NCBI GenBank assembly: GCA_947386115.1
Contig: CANDNO010000004.1
Span: 1 to 64,000, forward strand
DNA: 64,000 nucleotides
Source: an uncultured Muribaculaceae bacterium
GTDB lineage: Bacteria > Bacteroidota > Bacteroidia > Bacteroidales > Muribaculaceae
Direction: 5' to 3'
A program made the translations under genes and the position numbers. Below are positions 18,125 to 28,137 of this stretch, piece after piece. The notes below the pieces were generated by a model. The model ran no database searches and was not told the DNA's origin. It was given only the letters and a program-made list of their open reading frames with translations. The stretch's first letter is position 1, and every line of letters starts with the position of its first letter.

Positions 18125-18128
18125 GGGG

Positions 18129-20066
18129 TTATTGGTTAATCATTTGGTTGACCTCTTTGTTCAACTCGGCTGCAAAGGTAGCAATTTTCATCGAACCTTT
18201 ATCACCTTCGCCCTGTTTTCTTACCGAAACTTCACCTTCCTGAGCTTCTTTTTCACCTACTATGAGCATATAGGGGATACGTTTGAGCTCGTTGTCGCGA
18301 ATTTTCTTACCGATTTTCTCGTTGCGGTCATCTACTTCCACACGCACGTCGGCTTCCTGAAGCTGAGCGGCAACCTGGCGCGCATAGTCGTTAAACTTCT
18401 CGCTGATGGGAAGTATGACAGCCTGCTCGGGAGCGAGCCACAAGGGGAATTTACCGGCGGTGTGCTCAAGAAGAACAGCCACAAAACGCTCCATCGAACC
18501 GAAGGGAGCACGGTGAATCATCACAGGACGGTGCTTCTGGTTGTCGGCTCCGGTGTACTCGAGCTGGAAACGCTCGGGCAGGTTGTAGTCGACCTGGATT
18601 GTACCGAGCTGCCAACGGCGGCCAATGGCGTCCTTGACCATGAAGTCAAGTTTGGGACCATAGAAAGCAGCCTCGCCAAGTTCGGTGCGAGCCTTGAGGC
18701 CTTTCTCGGCGCAAGCCTCGATGATGGCCTGCTCGGCGAGATGCCAGTTCTCGTCGCTACCGATATATTTTTCCTTGTTGTTGGGGTCGCGAAGCGAAAT
18801 CTGAGCCTCGAAATTATCAAACTTCAGAGCGTTGAAGATGTAGAAGATGATGTCCATAACTTTGAGGAACTCATCTTTAATCTGGTCGGGAGCACAGAAG
18901 ATATGGGCGTCATCCTGCGTAAAGCCGCGCACACGGGTCAAGCCGTGAAGCTCGCCGCTCTGCTCGTAGCGATACACTGTACCGAACTCGGCCAGACGCA
19001 TGGGCAGGTCGCGATATGAACGGGGGTACGAGCGGAATATCTCGCAGTGATGAGGACAGTTCATGGGTTTGAGCAGATACTCTTCACCCTCCTCGGGAGT
19101 ATGAATGGGCTGGAACGAGTCCTTGCCATACTTGGCATAGTGGCCCGAAGTCACATACAGGTTCTTGTTACCGATGTGGGGAGTGATAACCTGCAGGTAA
19201 CCGTATTTTTTCTGAATCTTGCGAAGGAACTGCTCGAGGCGGTCGCGGAGGGCGGCACCCTTGGGCAGCCACAGAGGCAGACCGGCACCGACATTGGCCG
19301 AGAAAGCGAAAAGCTCCATCTCCTTGCCGAGCTTGCGGTGGTCGCGCTTCTTGGCCTCTTCCATGAGAACGAGATACTCATCGAGCATCTTCTTCTTGGG
19401 GAATGTGATACCGTAAACGCGCACGAGCTGGTTGCGCTTTTCATCGCCACGCCAGTAGGCACCGGCAAGCGATGTAATCTTCACAGCTTTGATGGCCGAT
19501 GTATCGGGGAGGTGCGGACCACGGCACAGATCGGTAAAGTTACCCTGTGTGTAGGTGGTAATGTGGCCATCCTCGAGCTCGCTTATGAGCTCACACTTGT
19601 ACTCCTCGCCACGGTCGCCGAAAGCTTTCAGAGCGTCGGCCTTGGCGATATCGCGGCGCTCGATGGTCTCGTGGCGCTGAGCCAGCTCGAGCATCTTAGC
19701 CTCGATTTTAGCAAAATCTTCGGCCGTGAGCTTGTTGTCACCCGGGTCAATATCATAATAGAAACCGTTCTCGATAGCCGGACCGATGCCGAACTTAACG
19801 CCGGGATAAAGCTCCTGAAGAGCCTCGGCCAACAGGTGTGCCGAACTGTGCCAGAAAGCATGTTTGCCCTCGGCATCTTCCCATTTGAACAGTTTAATGG
19901 TTGCATCATTGTCGATGGGACGGGTTAAATCCCAAGGCTGGCCATTCACCTCGGCAACGAGGACCTCGCGGGCCAAACGCGGACTGAGGCTCTCGGCTAC
20001 AGCCATCGGGGTAATCCCGGCCTCAAATTCCTTGACACTTCCGTCAGGAAAAGTAATTTTAATCAT
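18129..20066 (-). CDS. thrS: Threonine-tRNA ligase
   Basis: Class II aminoacyl-tRNA synthetase of 645 residues. The N-terminal TGS domain (1 to about 60, [14 protein letters not shown]) is followed by the editing domain with [11 protein letters not shown], the catalytic core with motif 2 ([19 protein letters not shown]) and the zinc-site residues (NCPHHCEIF), and the C-terminal anticodon domain. Heads thrS-infC-rpmI-rplT. The promoter region shared with cls carries a -7 box and a 9-base direct repeat. No T-box leader is seen. Confidence 0.98.
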   Translation of the reverse strand: MIKITFPDGSVKEFEAGITPMAVAESLSPRLAREVLVAEVNGQPWDLTRPIDNDATIKLFKWEDAEGKHAFWHSSAHLLAEALQELYPGVKFGIGPAIENGFYYDIDPGDNKLTAEDFAKIEAKMLELAQRHETIERRDIAKADALKAFGDRGEEYKCELISELEDGHITTYTQGNFTDLCRGPHLPDTSAIKAVKITSLAGAYWRGDEKRNQLVRVYGITFPKKKMLDEYLVLMEEAKKRDHRKLGKEMELFAFSANVGAGLPLWLPKGAALRDRLEQFLRKIQKKYGYLQVITPHIGNKNLYVTSGHYAKYGKDSFQPIHTPEEGEEYLLKPMNCPHHCEIFRSYPRSYRDLPMRLAEFGTVYRYEQSGELHGLTRVRGFTQDDAHIFCAPDQIKDEFLKVMDIIFYIFNALKFDNFEAQISLRDPNNKEKYIGSDENWHLAEQAIIEACAEKGLKARTELGEAAFYGPKLDFMVKDAIGRRWQLGTIQVDYNLPERFQLEYTGADNQKHRPVMIHRAPFGSMERFVAVLLEHTAGKFPLWLAPEQAVILPISEKFNDYARQVAAQLQEADVRVEVDDRNEKIGKKIRDNELKRIPYMLIVGEKEAQEGEVSVRKQGEGDKGSMKIATFAAELNKEVNQMINQ

Positions 20067-20132
20067 AACGTGGTATAAGACTGTTTTTCAATCAATTGCC
20101 ACTTACAAGCATGGCAATCAAACATTTTATCG

Positions 20133-20161
20133 CGCAAAGTTAGCATTTTTTTCGCAAAGTT
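20133..20161. promoter_or_regulatory. thrS -7 box and CGCAAAGTT direct repeat
   Basis: CGCAAAGTT occurs at 20133-20141 and 20153-20161, 20 bases apart start to start. The first copy overlaps TAACTTTG on the - strand (20142-20135), a perfect -7 box for thrS. The second contains a weaker copy. It could be two tandem -7 elements or an operator pair spaced by two helical turns. Confidence 0.4.
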
Positions 20162-20219
20162 TTAATATTCAGCCCAAATATTTTTAGTAATTTTACAAGG
20201 TTCAAACCTCCTTTTGACG

Positions 20220-21692
20220 ATGACCGAATTCCTCTCACAGTACATCAATCTCACATGGGTCTACTGGTTCCTTACCGTAGCCTATGCAGTGACGATAATA
20301 AGCATCGTCGGTGTCATAGTGTCGGAAAACCGCAATCCGGTCAAGTCATTAGCCTGGGTAACAGTACTTTTGGCGCTCCCCGCCCTCGGCCTCATCCTCT
20401 ACATTATCTTCGGTCGCAACATCAAGAACAAGCGCATTATATCACGACGCAACCGCCGGCGCCTGCGCCGCAGGGAGAGCGGCCGCAAAATCGACTTCAA
20501 CCGCCTGCCCCACAGCGAGTCGATCATCAGTATCGCACGCCTGGCCCACTCGCTGTCGGGAGCAATGTATTACCGCGACAACAATGCCACCATCTACAAT
20601 AACGGCAGCGACAAAATGGACGCTTTGCTGGCCGATATAGCCAAGGCACAGCACTACATAAACATACAGTATTATATAATCTCCGATGACAAGACAGGCT
20701 GCCGGCTACGCGATGCCCTCGTGGAGCGTGCCCGTGCCGGCGTAACGGTACGCGCCATCTACGACCACGTAGGATCATTCAAAGTTAAGCGTCGTTTTTT
20801 CAAGCAGATGCAGAGCGAGGGCATACAGGTCTACCCGTTCTTCAAGGTGACATTCCCGGGCCTGGGCTCGCGCATAAACTGGCGCAATCACCGTAAACTA
20901 TGCATCATCGACGGCACAGTAGGCTATATAGGCGGAATGAATATCGCCGACCGATACATCGACGGCGGAAAATTCCCGCTGTGGCGCGACCTGCACATGC
21001 GCATAACCGGCTCGGCCGTGCGTGCCCTGCAATACTCCTTTGCCGTCGACTGGAACTACATGGGGCAGCCACTGCTTGAAGATGATATAAAGTATGACGA
21101 ACTACCCACCCTGCCCGACACTTCTAACGAGGACGTAATACCTGCCAAGGGGATGCAGCTACTCACAGCCGGCCCCACAGGCCAGTGGAGCAACATCGCC
21201 TTCATGATGCTCAAAGCCATTTCGGCAGCCAGAAAATGTATTTTCATACAGACCCCCTATTTCGTTCCCACCGACGCCCTGCTCAATGCCCTGCAGGTGG
21301 CAGCGCTATCGGGCGTCGACGTGCGCATAATGATTCCCCGCCGTGGCGACTCGGACATGCTACGCTGGGCCTCGTCATCATATATTAAAGAATGCCTCCA
21401 GGCCGGCATAAAGATTTACCTGTTTGAAGCCGGAATGCTGCACTCCAAGTCAATGCTCGTCGACGACGAGTTTGCCACGATAGGATCGACCAACTTTGAT
21501 TTTCGTAGCGTTGAACACAACTTCGAGAGCAACATGTTTGTGTACTCGCGCGAGTTTAATGCACGCCTGCGCAAGATTTTCCTTGACGACCAGGCACAGT
21601 CTCACCGCGTGACAGGCAACGAATGGCGCCACCGCCCCATCACCCAGAAAGCGCTCGAGTCGATAATGCGCCTTTTCGCCCCTATCCTATAA
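20220..21692 (+). CDS. cls: Cardiolipin synthase (phospholipase D family)
   Basis: Inner-membrane enzyme that joins two phosphatidylglycerols to cardiolipin. The protein is 490 residues from ATG 20220; a TTG six bases upstream is less likely. Two N-terminal membrane segments (about 10-30 and 38-58) match the Cls N-terminal domain. Two HKD motifs are complete: His224-Lys226 (NHRKLCIIDG) and His408-Lys410 (LHSKSMLVDDEFATIGSTN). Monocistronic, divergent from thrS, and convergent with the ClC gene, whose stop lies 18 bases away. Confidence 0.95.
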   Translation: MTEFLSQYINLTWVYWFLTVAYAVTIISIVGVIVSENRNPVKSLAWVTVLLALPALGLILYIIFGRNIKNKRIISRRNRRRLRRRESGRKIDFNRLPHSESIISIARLAHSLSGAMYYRDNNATIYNNGSDKMDALLADIAKAQHYINIQYYIISDDKTGCRLRDALVERARAGVTVRAIYDHVGSFKVKRRFFKQMQSEGIQVYPFFKVTFPGLGSRINWRNHRKLCIIDGTVGYIGGMNIADRYIDGGKFPLWRDLHMRITGSAVRALQYSFAVDWNYMGQPLLEDDIKYDELPTLPDTSNEDVIPAKGMQLLTAGPTGQWSNIAFMMLKAISAARKCIFIQTPYFVPTDALLNALQVAALSGVDVRIMIPRRGDSDMLRWASSSYIKECLQAGIKIYLFEAGMLHSKSMLVDDEFATIGSTNFDFRSVEHNFESNMFVYSREFNARLRKIFLDDQAQSHRVTGNEWRHRPITQKALESIMRLFAPIL

Positions 21693-21709
21693 AAGCCCGC
21701 ATCGCCGAT

Positions 21710-23518
21710 TCAGTCTTCACTGTAGTGGCGAAGCACCCTACGGTAGGAATTGAAAATCTTAGACTTGGAAACGAAGCCCACGTAAAGGCCGTCGGCATCG
21801 ACTACCGGCAGATTCCAGGCACCGGTATCATCAAATTTCTTCATCACTTTATCCATAGGCTCATCGACCTGTATCTTGGCCGACGGCATACTCATGAACC
21901 TGCGCACATGCATGCGGCGATACAAATCGGGGCGGAACATTATGTTGCGGATATCATCGAGCAGCACGACACCAAGCAACTCGCCACGATCACCCACCAC
22001 AGGAAACAGGTTACGGTTAGACTCGGCGATGACTTTTACCATTTCGCGCAGGTCCATCTCGGGCTTCACCGTTTTAAAATCGGTCTCGATCACACTGCCT
22101 ATCTTCAGCAGCGTCAATACAGCCTTATCCTTGTGGTGTGTGAGAAGTTCGCCCTTCTGAGCAAGACGTCGGGTATAAATGCTGTAAGGTTCGAAAAGTC
22201 GTATTGTGCCATAGGATATAGTCGAGACTATGAGCAGCGGCAGGAACAATTCATAGCCGCCGGTCATCTCGGCCGTAAGGAAGATGCCCATGAGTGGAGC
22301 GTGCATGACACCGCTCATCACCGCAGCCATACCCATAAGGGCAAAATTCTTTATCGACAGGTCGAGATCAAACATATTATTAAGGAGAAAAGCGAAGAAG
22401 AATCCGCTCATGCAGCCCACATATAGCGACGGAGCAAACGTACCGCCCACACCGCCGCCGCCATTCGTTGCCGAGGTAGCAAAGGCCTTTAATAATATAA
22501 TGAGTCCGATAAACGCAATGATGAACCACGCGCTGTTGCCGTCGTGATAGAAAAACGATCCGTCAACAATCGTCGACGGGTCTCCGTCGAGAAGGTCGTT
22601 GATAGCTCCGTAGCCCTCACCGTAAAGCGGCGGGAAAAGGAAAACGAGAGCAGCAAGGATAGCGCCCCCCACGGTGGTTTTCTTCCACTGGCTGTTCAGG
22701 CGGTGTTTGAAAAAGCCTTCCATCATGTTCATGACGCGGGTAAAATACAATGACACAAGTCCGCAGAACACACCAAGCACTATCACATACGGAATACGCG
22801 ACGTGGGGAACTGCTCGCTCTGAACGAAGAAGAATTCGAGGTCATAGCCCGTAAACGCGTAAGCAACCGTAGCAGCCGAAATAGAGGCGATGAGCAGAGG
22901 CATCACCGACACAGTGGTGAGATCGAGCATCAATACCTCGAGTGTGAAAAGCATGCCGGCGATAGGAGCCTTGAAGATACCGGCAATACCGGCAGCAGCT
23001 CCACAGCCTACATGAATCATAAGGATACGTGGCGACAGCCTGAATGCCTGACCCAGATTCGAGCCGATAGCAGCGCCAGTGTACACGATAGGACCTTCGG
23101 CACCCACCGAACCGCCAAAACCGATGGTTATAGAACTGGCAAATACCGACGAGTACATATTGTGAGGCTTCAATCGACTCTTATTCTGCGAGATAGCATA
23201 TAGCACACGGGTCACACCGTGCGAAATATTGTCGCGCACGACATATCTCACATACCAGCCGGCCAGCAAGATGCCGACCACAGGATAAATAAGGTAAAAA
23301 TAGTTACCCTGGGTAACATTGGCATCGTCGGTAAGCGACGACCCTATAAAATGAATCAGAAACTTCAACAACTGCGCCGCAAAGCCACAAAGCACGCCCA
23401 CGACAAGAGCGAGAATAATAACAAACGTCTTCTCGCTGATGTGCCGCTCGCGCCACAACATGAAACGGAACCCCATGTCGCGCAGCCCTCGCCATAATGC
23501 ACTGAATCTATTCTTCAT
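21710..23518 (-). CDS. ClC family chloride channel/antiporter with CBS domains
   Basis: Membrane protein of 602 residues, with about ten to twelve hydrophobic segments between 25 and 440. ClC selectivity motifs are visible: GGSVGAEGPIVYTG (with the gating Glu in GAEGP, which suggests H+/Cl- exchange rather than a passive channel) and GGVGGTFAPSLYVG. Two CBS modules fill the C-terminus, about 460-590 (FPVVGDRGELLGVVLLDDI and WNLPVVDADGLYVGFVSKS), and may sense nucleotides. It is 16 bases downstream of the sugar transferase gene and probably the third gene of that operon. Confidence 0.93.
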   Translation of the reverse strand: MKNRFSALWRGLRDMGFRFMLWRERHISEKTFVIILALVVGVLCGFAAQLLKFLIHFIGSSLTDDANVTQGNYFYLIYPVVGILLAGWYVRYVVRDNISHGVTRVLYAISQNKSRLKPHNMYSSVFASSITIGFGGSVGAEGPIVYTGAAIGSNLGQAFRLSPRILMIHVGCGAAAGIAGIFKAPIAGMLFTLEVLMLDLTTVSVMPLLIASISAATVAYAFTGYDLEFFFVQSEQFPTSRIPYVIVLGVFCGLVSLYFTRVMNMMEGFFKHRLNSQWKKTTVGGAILAALVFLFPPLYGEGYGAINDLLDGDPSTIVDGSFFYHDGNSAWFIIAFIGLIILLKAFATSATNGGGGVGGTFAPSLYVGCMSGFFFAFLLNNMFDLDLSIKNFALMGMAAVMSGVMHAPLMGIFLTAEMTGGYELFLPLLIVSTISYGTIRLFEPYSIYTRRLAQKGELLTHHKDKAVLTLLKIGSVIETDFKTVKPEMDLREMVKVIAESNRNLFPVVGDRGELLGVVLLDDIRNIMFRPDLYRRMHVRRFMSMPSAKIQVDEPMDKVMKKFDDTGAWNLPVVDADGLYVGFVSKSKIFNSYRRVLRHYSED

Positions 23519-23534
23519 ATAACTCTTATTATAT

Positions 23535-24944
23535 TCAAACTCCTTTGCCGGTTAACACTGTACGCACAGTGAAAAACATAATTTTAAGATCTACTGCAAT
23601 CGAGATATTCTCGAGATAAATCATATCATAGGCAAGCCGTTCAACCATCTGGTCGACCGACGTAGCATAACCATACTTTACCATACCCCAGGATGTCAAG
23701 CCGGGGCGCACCTGATGAACGAGCGTGTAGTGTGGCGCACGCTTCAATATCTGCTCCTCGTAATACTCTCGCTCGGGACGCGGCCCCACGAGCGACATGT
23801 CGCCTTTGAGCACATTCCAGAACTGCGGCAACTCGTCAAGACGGTATTTGCGCAAGAAATGCCCTACCCGAGTTATGCGTGGGTCATTGTCGCTCGACAA
23901 CGCCGGTCCGGCCGACTCGGCATCGACACGCATCGTACGGAATTTATAAATCTGAAAGCGTTTGCGATGCAAGCCCACGCGCTCCTGAGAGTACAATACC
24001 GACCCCCTTGAATCGCGTTTTATCATCAGCGCCAATATCGCCATAACGGGCGACATCACCAGCAAAGCGAGAGCCGACAGGCCCACATCCATAGCACGCT
24101 TGACGTTGCGGTGACTCTCCGATATATTGACTGAAGCGACATCGGTCAACGGCTCTCCGGCAACGTTGCGCACTTTTACGCGTGCCAGCATGGAGCACGC
24201 GCTCCACGCGGGTAAAAGCAACGGACGATTGAGGCAATACAGGCGTCTCACGAGCGACAGCACCTTCTGCGAGTCGCCGGGCGCGACTGCCAGCACCACC
24301 TTTGAAATCTCGTTACGATCACATTCAGCTTCAATTTCATCAAGACTCAACATCGCGAGTCCTTCAAACGATGACTGCCCATCGGTGGTAGATGCCGCTA
24401 CTATCTTTAAACCATTCCCGCAATCGGCTTTTGAGAGGCGGTCGATACACTCGGCAACGCTCTTGCGTTCTCCTATGACAGCTACACGGTCAACAAGCAG
24501 TCCACTTGCAACCCACTTCATCAAACGCCAGGTTATCAACAACCTGCCTGAAAGGACAAACGCCATAAACAACGCGGTCAGAATCAATAACAACACGTAG
24601 TTACTGAATCTATCGGGGATAGGATCATCGATTATCGCCACAAAATATATCAGCAATACTCCGAGCATCACCGACCCCGCCGTCGCGCCCAATACTTCAA
24701 GGCGCGACTTGGTGAAAGTCTTGTTGTAAAAGCCCGACAGCCAGTAGAAACCCATCATCATGAACGGAATAAGCAGCTGACCCCACAAAACCGTACTGTA
24801 GACCAAGTAGCGGTCGAGACTGCTCGAGCCGTTGACCTCGTCGAGAGTAAAGAATCTCACAAGGTTAAAAATAAGCCATGCCACCGACGTTGTCAGATAG
24901 TCGGTGAGCACATACATCACTCTATGTCGGGTCTCGACGGTCAC
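23535..24944 (-). CDS. Undecaprenyl-phosphate sugar-1-phosphate transferase (WcaJ/WbaP type)
   Basis: Membrane enzyme that loads the first sugar phosphate onto the lipid carrier for capsule or O-antigen synthesis. The 469 residues comprise four or five N-terminal membrane segments (about 10-150), a soluble Rossmann-like middle domain (about 150-265) and a C-terminal bacterial sugar transferase domain: [18 protein letters not shown], the reentrant segment, [21 protein letters not shown] and LVGPRPERE. No other glycan genes surround it, so it may be an orphan copy. Its ATG overlaps the tsaC-like stop by 4 bases. Confidence 0.93.
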   Translation of the reverse strand: MTVETRHRVMYVLTDYLTTSVAWLIFNLVRFFTLDEVNGSSSLDRYLVYSTVLWGQLLIPFMMMGFYWLSGFYNKTFTKSRLEVLGATAGSVMLGVLLIYFVAIIDDPIPDRFSNYVLLLILTALFMAFVLSGRLLITWRLMKWVASGLLVDRVAVIGERKSVAECIDRLSKADCGNGLKIVAASTTDGQSSFEGLAMLSLDEIEAECDRNEISKVVLAVAPGDSQKVLSLVRRLYCLNRPLLLPAWSACSMLARVKVRNVAGEPLTDVASVNISESHRNVKRAMDVGLSALALLVMSPVMAILALMIKRDSRGSVLYSQERVGLHRKRFQIYKFRTMRVDAESAGPALSSDNDPRITRVGHFLRKYRLDELPQFWNVLKGDMSLVGPRPEREYYEEQILKRAPHYTLVHQVRPGLTSWGMVKYGYATSVDQMVERLAYDMIYLENISIAVDLKIMFFTVRTVLTGKGV

Positions 24945-25510
24945 TTTCTCAGTATCTTAACTACTCCGCTGTCACTTAACTTGATAACCTGCGATGGGAG
25001 CGAACGGGTCATATCGCCGCGTCGGCTTTCCATAACATAATCCACCGCATCGATTATCTCCCGGCTTATCTCCCTGAACAGTGCCGGCGTAGGACTGCCG
25101 CTTATATTGGCCGACGTCGACACAAGAGGCCGGCGCAACTGTCGGCACAGCATCGACGACACCCGCTCGCGGGTTATCCTGATACCTACACTACCGTCGG
25201 GTGCCATAAGCTCGGGTGCCATATTGATGCCATGATCATACACAATAGTGAGCGGTCGCACAGCTGCCTCGATAAGTTCCGGAGCCACTTCAGGCACCGT
25301 ATCGACATACCGCCAAAGGTCATCGGGACGCGATAACAGCACAATCATAGCCTTGCTGTCGGCACGCTTTTTTATTTCATAAATACGCTTTACAGCATCG
25401 GAGCGGGTAGCGTCACAACCCAGGCCCCAAACGGTATCGGTAGGGTAAAGTATCACCCCGCCACGCTTCAGCACATCGATGGCGCCTGCTATATCTTGTT
25501 CGAGAGTCAT
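24941..25510 (-). CDS. tsaC: Sua5/YciO/YrdC-family threonylcarbamoyl-AMP synthase
   Basis: Makes threonylcarbamoyl-adenylate for the t6A modification of tRNAs that read ANN codons. From the ATG at 25510 it is 189 residues, TsaC size, without the extra Sua5 domain. Motifs: GGVILYPTDTVWGLGCDA, the KxR-type loop KKRADSKAMIVLL, and STSANISGSPTP. The longer frame to 25546 has no support. It heads the operon with the sugar transferase and ClC. YciO paralogues are hard to separate from TsaC by eye, so the gene symbol is less sure than the family. Confidence 0.88.
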   Translation of the reverse strand: MTLEQDIAGAIDVLKRGGVILYPTDTVWGLGCDATRSDAVKRIYEIKKRADSKAMIVLLSRPDDLWRYVDTVPEVAPELIEAAVRPLTIVYDHGINMAPELMAPDGSVGIRITRERVSSMLCRQLRRPLVSTSANISGSPTPALFREISREIIDAVDYVMESRRGDMTRSLPSQVIKLSDSGVVKILRK

Positions 25511-25535
25511 TGCTTTGATCAGATGTTTTCTGTTA

Positions 25536-25543
25536 CAAAAATA
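25536..25543 (-). promoter_or_regulatory. -7 box of the tsaC operon
   Basis: TATTTTTG on the - strand, about 26 bases upstream of the chosen ATG at 25510. The nearest TTG is 25 bases upstream of it, longer than usual. Confidence 0.4.
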
Positions 25544-26023
25544 CATTATTTACACATTAAATAAAAGACAACACACATCTTTTTTACACCGCCGGCCCAT
25601 GATTGCGCTTATATTCAATTGCAAACACATCTGATTATCAAATACTTACAATCATAACCTGTAAATCAGCACATATATAAAACAAAACTTTAAATTTTAT
25701 AGATTAACCAGCTATTATACAATTAATTAAAAGACAATAAACACATCAATACATATCCGAGTGCCAAACCGTATATATTTGTATATATTACAACAAACAA
25801 TCACCCCAACAAAGCATAAACAAATAGATTAAATAAATTAATACACTTTATTGTTTTACAAAATTATGTAATCAAATTTATTTTCATACTCGCCATGACC
25901 ATACAACACCCGATTCATTGTAAGTATTACACACAAATAGACTTATCCATCCACAATATAACGACCGAAACGAACCGTCAAGAACATCTTTGTTTGGGTC
26001 TTGTTTCACATTTAAACAGTTTA

Positions 26024-26057
26024 TTGTAGCCAAGCTGAAAAAAAATAGTTAATTTTG
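26024..26057 (+). promoter_or_regulatory. Promoter of cdsA
   Basis: TTG (26024-26026), 23-base spacer, then TAATTTTG (26050-26057), a full -7 match. It lies 33 bases before the cdsA ATG. The spacer is at the long end of the usual range. Confidence 0.5.
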
Positions 26058-26089
26058 TAGCATAAAACCAACCTAAGAAAAACCATACA

Positions 26090-26950
26090 ATGAAGAATGT
26101 AATTACTCGCTCGCTCACGGGCATAGTATACATAGGCATTATTATAGGAGCGCTGATTGCCGGCATTCCATGGATGCTTGCCCTCACTCTCCTGTTTACG
26201 CTGCTTGCGGTCGACGAGTTCAACCGCATAAGCGATAGCCACCGTCTGCATCCGTTTCTTCGCATTCTCGACCTCATGATCTCGTGCATACCCGCAACGG
26301 CTGTTTACGTCCTGTTTTGCGGAATAGCCAAAACACAAGCACTCAATCTCTCGATCATAACCGCACTTGGGGTTGGCTACATTCTCTACATCATGGCCCG
26401 CATGATTGCTCCGATGTACATCAAATCAGAAAATCCGTTGGCCGAGACCGCCCACTCGCTCATGGGACAATTCTACGTGACATGGCCTCTGGCAATGATG
26501 CTCACCGCCTATATCATGAATCCGAAGATCGTCCTGCTTATGTTTGTGATGATCTGGCTTAATGATACCGGTGCTTTCTGTGTTGGTTCATTGTTTGGCC
26601 GCCACCGCCTGTTTGAACGCATCTCGCCCAAGAAATCGTGGGAAGGATTCTTCGGAGGCCTTGTCTTCGCAATCGCTGCCGGTGTATTCACCGCATTGTA
26701 TTTTGGCAGCAATAGCACCTACCTGCACAACTTCTCACCTTTGTGCCTTGGTATCTTTGGAGCCATAGTGGCCATCAAGTCTACCTGGGGCGACCTTGTG
26801 GAGTCGCTGATAAAGCGTACGCTCGGCATCAAGGACTCAGGCAATCTGCTCCCCGGTCACGGCGGCATACTCGACCGCATCGACTCCCTGCTGTTCGTAG
26901 CCCCCTCAACATTTTTATTCCTGATCATATCACACATATTTAATATATAA
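26090..26950 (+). CDS. cdsA: Phosphatidate cytidylyltransferase
   Basis: Integral inner-membrane enzyme that forms CDP-diacylglycerol from CTP and phosphatidate, the branch point to all phospholipids. The 286 residues hold about seven or eight hydrophobic segments, and the CTP signature is complete: SPKKSWEGFFGG, then GDLVESLIKRTLGIKDSGNL, PGHGGILDRIDS. purM begins 6 bases after its stop, so the two are cotranscribed. In many Bacteroidota ftsH is next to cdsA; it is absent here. Confidence 0.97.
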   Translation: MKNVITRSLTGIVYIGIIIGALIAGIPWMLALTLLFTLLAVDEFNRISDSHRLHPFLRILDLMISCIPATAVYVLFCGIAKTQALNLSIITALGVGYILYIMARMIAPMYIKSENPLAETAHSLMGQFYVTWPLAMMLTAYIMNPKIVLLMFVMIWLNDTGAFCVGSLFGRHRLFERISPKKSWEGFFGGLVFAIAAGVFTALYFGSNSTYLHNFSPLCLGIFGAIVAIKSTWGDLVESLIKRTLGIKDSGNLLPGHGGILDRIDSLLFVAPSTFLFLIISHIFNI

Positions 26951-26955
26951 TATTC

Positions 26956-28119
26956 ATGCAACAGCGCTATGACCTACGCGGCGTGTCGGCCTCCAAGGAG
27001 GATGTTCACAACGCCATTAAAAATGTCGACAAAGGCCTTTACCCCCGTGCCTTCTGTAAAATCATACCCGACATTCTGGGCGGAGACCCCGAGTGGTGCA
27101 ACATCATGCACGCCGACGGAGCCGGAACCAAATCATCGCTCGCCTATATCTACTGGCGAGAGACCGGCGATATGAGCGTGTGGAAAGGTATTGCCCAGGA
27201 TGCTCTGATAATGAATATCGACGACCTGCTGTGTATCGGTGCCACCGACAACATCTTGGTATCATCGACAATAGGCCGCAACAAGCATCTCATTCCCGGC
27301 GAGGTCATCGCCGCGATAATCAATGGCACAGAGGAACTTCTTGCCGAACTTCGCCAGGCCGGCATCAGCATTTACAGCACCGGCGGCGAAACGGCCGACG
27401 TGGGTGACCTCGTGCGCACGATCATCGTCGACAGCACCGTCACATGCCGCATGCGTCGCGACCGTGTGATAAACAATGCCAACATCCAGGCCGGCGACGT
27501 TATCGTGGGTCTCGCTTCATACGGACGCGCAGCCTACGAGACCGAGTACAACGGCGGCATGGGCAGCAACGGCCTCACATCGGCCCGCCATGACGTGTTC
27601 AACCACTCGCTCGCCGAGAAATACCCCGAGAGCTACGACGCAGCCGTACCGGCCGAACTCGTTTACTCAGGCTCGGTCAACCTCACCGATCCCGTGGAGG
27701 GTGTGCCCGTCAACGCCGGCAAGCTCGTACTCTCCCCCACCCGCACCTATGCTCCCGTCATCAAGCGACTACTCGACACCATGCACGGCGACATCCACGG
27801 CATGATTCACTGCTCGGGCGGCGCACAGACCAAGATACTCCACTTCATCGACAAGCTTCATGTCATCAAAGACAATCTGTTCCCCGTGCCCCCGCTGTTC
27901 GATATGATACAGCGCGAGAGCGGAACCGACTGGGCCGAGATGTACAAAGTGTTCAACATGGGTCACCGCATGGAAATCTATCTGCCCGCCGACAAGGCCC
28001 AGAAAGTCATCGACACCGCAGCCGAGTTTGGCATCGACGCGCGCATCGTAGGCCGTGTGGAAGCTGCCGATGCACCTGCCTTGACAATCAAATCGGACAA
28101 AGGCACATTTAATTATTAG
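26956..28119 (+). CDS. purM: Phosphoribosylformylglycinamidine cyclo-ligase (AIR synthase)
   Basis: Fifth step of purine synthesis: ATP-dependent ring closure of FGAM to AIR. At 387 residues it is longer than E. coli PurM (345) but similar to Bacteroidota forms. The ATP-binding and phosphate region DGAGTKSSLAYIYW, the glycine-rich SYGRAAYETEYNGGMG and the C-terminal INMGHRM-like motif (VFNMGHRMEIYLP) are visible. It follows cdsA directly. Soluble, cytoplasmic. Confidence 0.93.
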   Translation: MQQRYDLRGVSASKEDVHNAIKNVDKGLYPRAFCKIIPDILGGDPEWCNIMHADGAGTKSSLAYIYWRETGDMSVWKGIAQDALIMNIDDLLCIGATDNILVSSTIGRNKHLIPGEVIAAIINGTEELLAELRQAGISIYSTGGETADVGDLVRTIIVDSTVTCRMRRDRVINNANIQAGDVIVGLASYGRAAYETEYNGGMGSNGLTSARHDVFNHSLAEKYPESYDAAVPAELVYSGSVNLTDPVEGVPVNAGKLVLSPTRTYAPVIKRLLDTMHGDIHGMIHCSGGAQTKILHFIDKLHVIKDNLFPVPPLFDMIQRESGTDWAEMYKVFNMGHRMEIYLPADKAQKVIDTAAEFGIDARIVGRVEAADAPALTIKSDKGTFNY

Positions 28120-28137
28120 AGCCGGGTCTCAGGGCAA

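Larger units (their letters stand above)
25511..26089. other. AT-rich, G-poor intergenic region between tsaC and cdsA
   Basis: A 579-base divergent gap with no credible gene. In a hand count of 25621-25920 I find 20 G and 58 C in 300 bases (about 26% GC, C:G near 3:1). It holds the tsaC and cdsA promoters and several one-mismatch matches to the DnaA box TTWTNCACA on the + strand, for example at 25548-25556, 25582-25590, 25927-25935 and 26002-26010. Nothing here is clearly an RNA gene. Confidence 0.7.

Noticed and set aside
20067..20219. T-box leader for thrS
   Set aside because: No specifier stem or antiterminator motif is visible, and such leaders are not expected in this phylum.
25925..25955. 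TTACACACA and TTATCCATCCACA as DnaA boxes proving oriC
   Set aside because: Only degenerate matches in an AT/C-rich region; not enough to call an origin, so kept as a tentative finding only.
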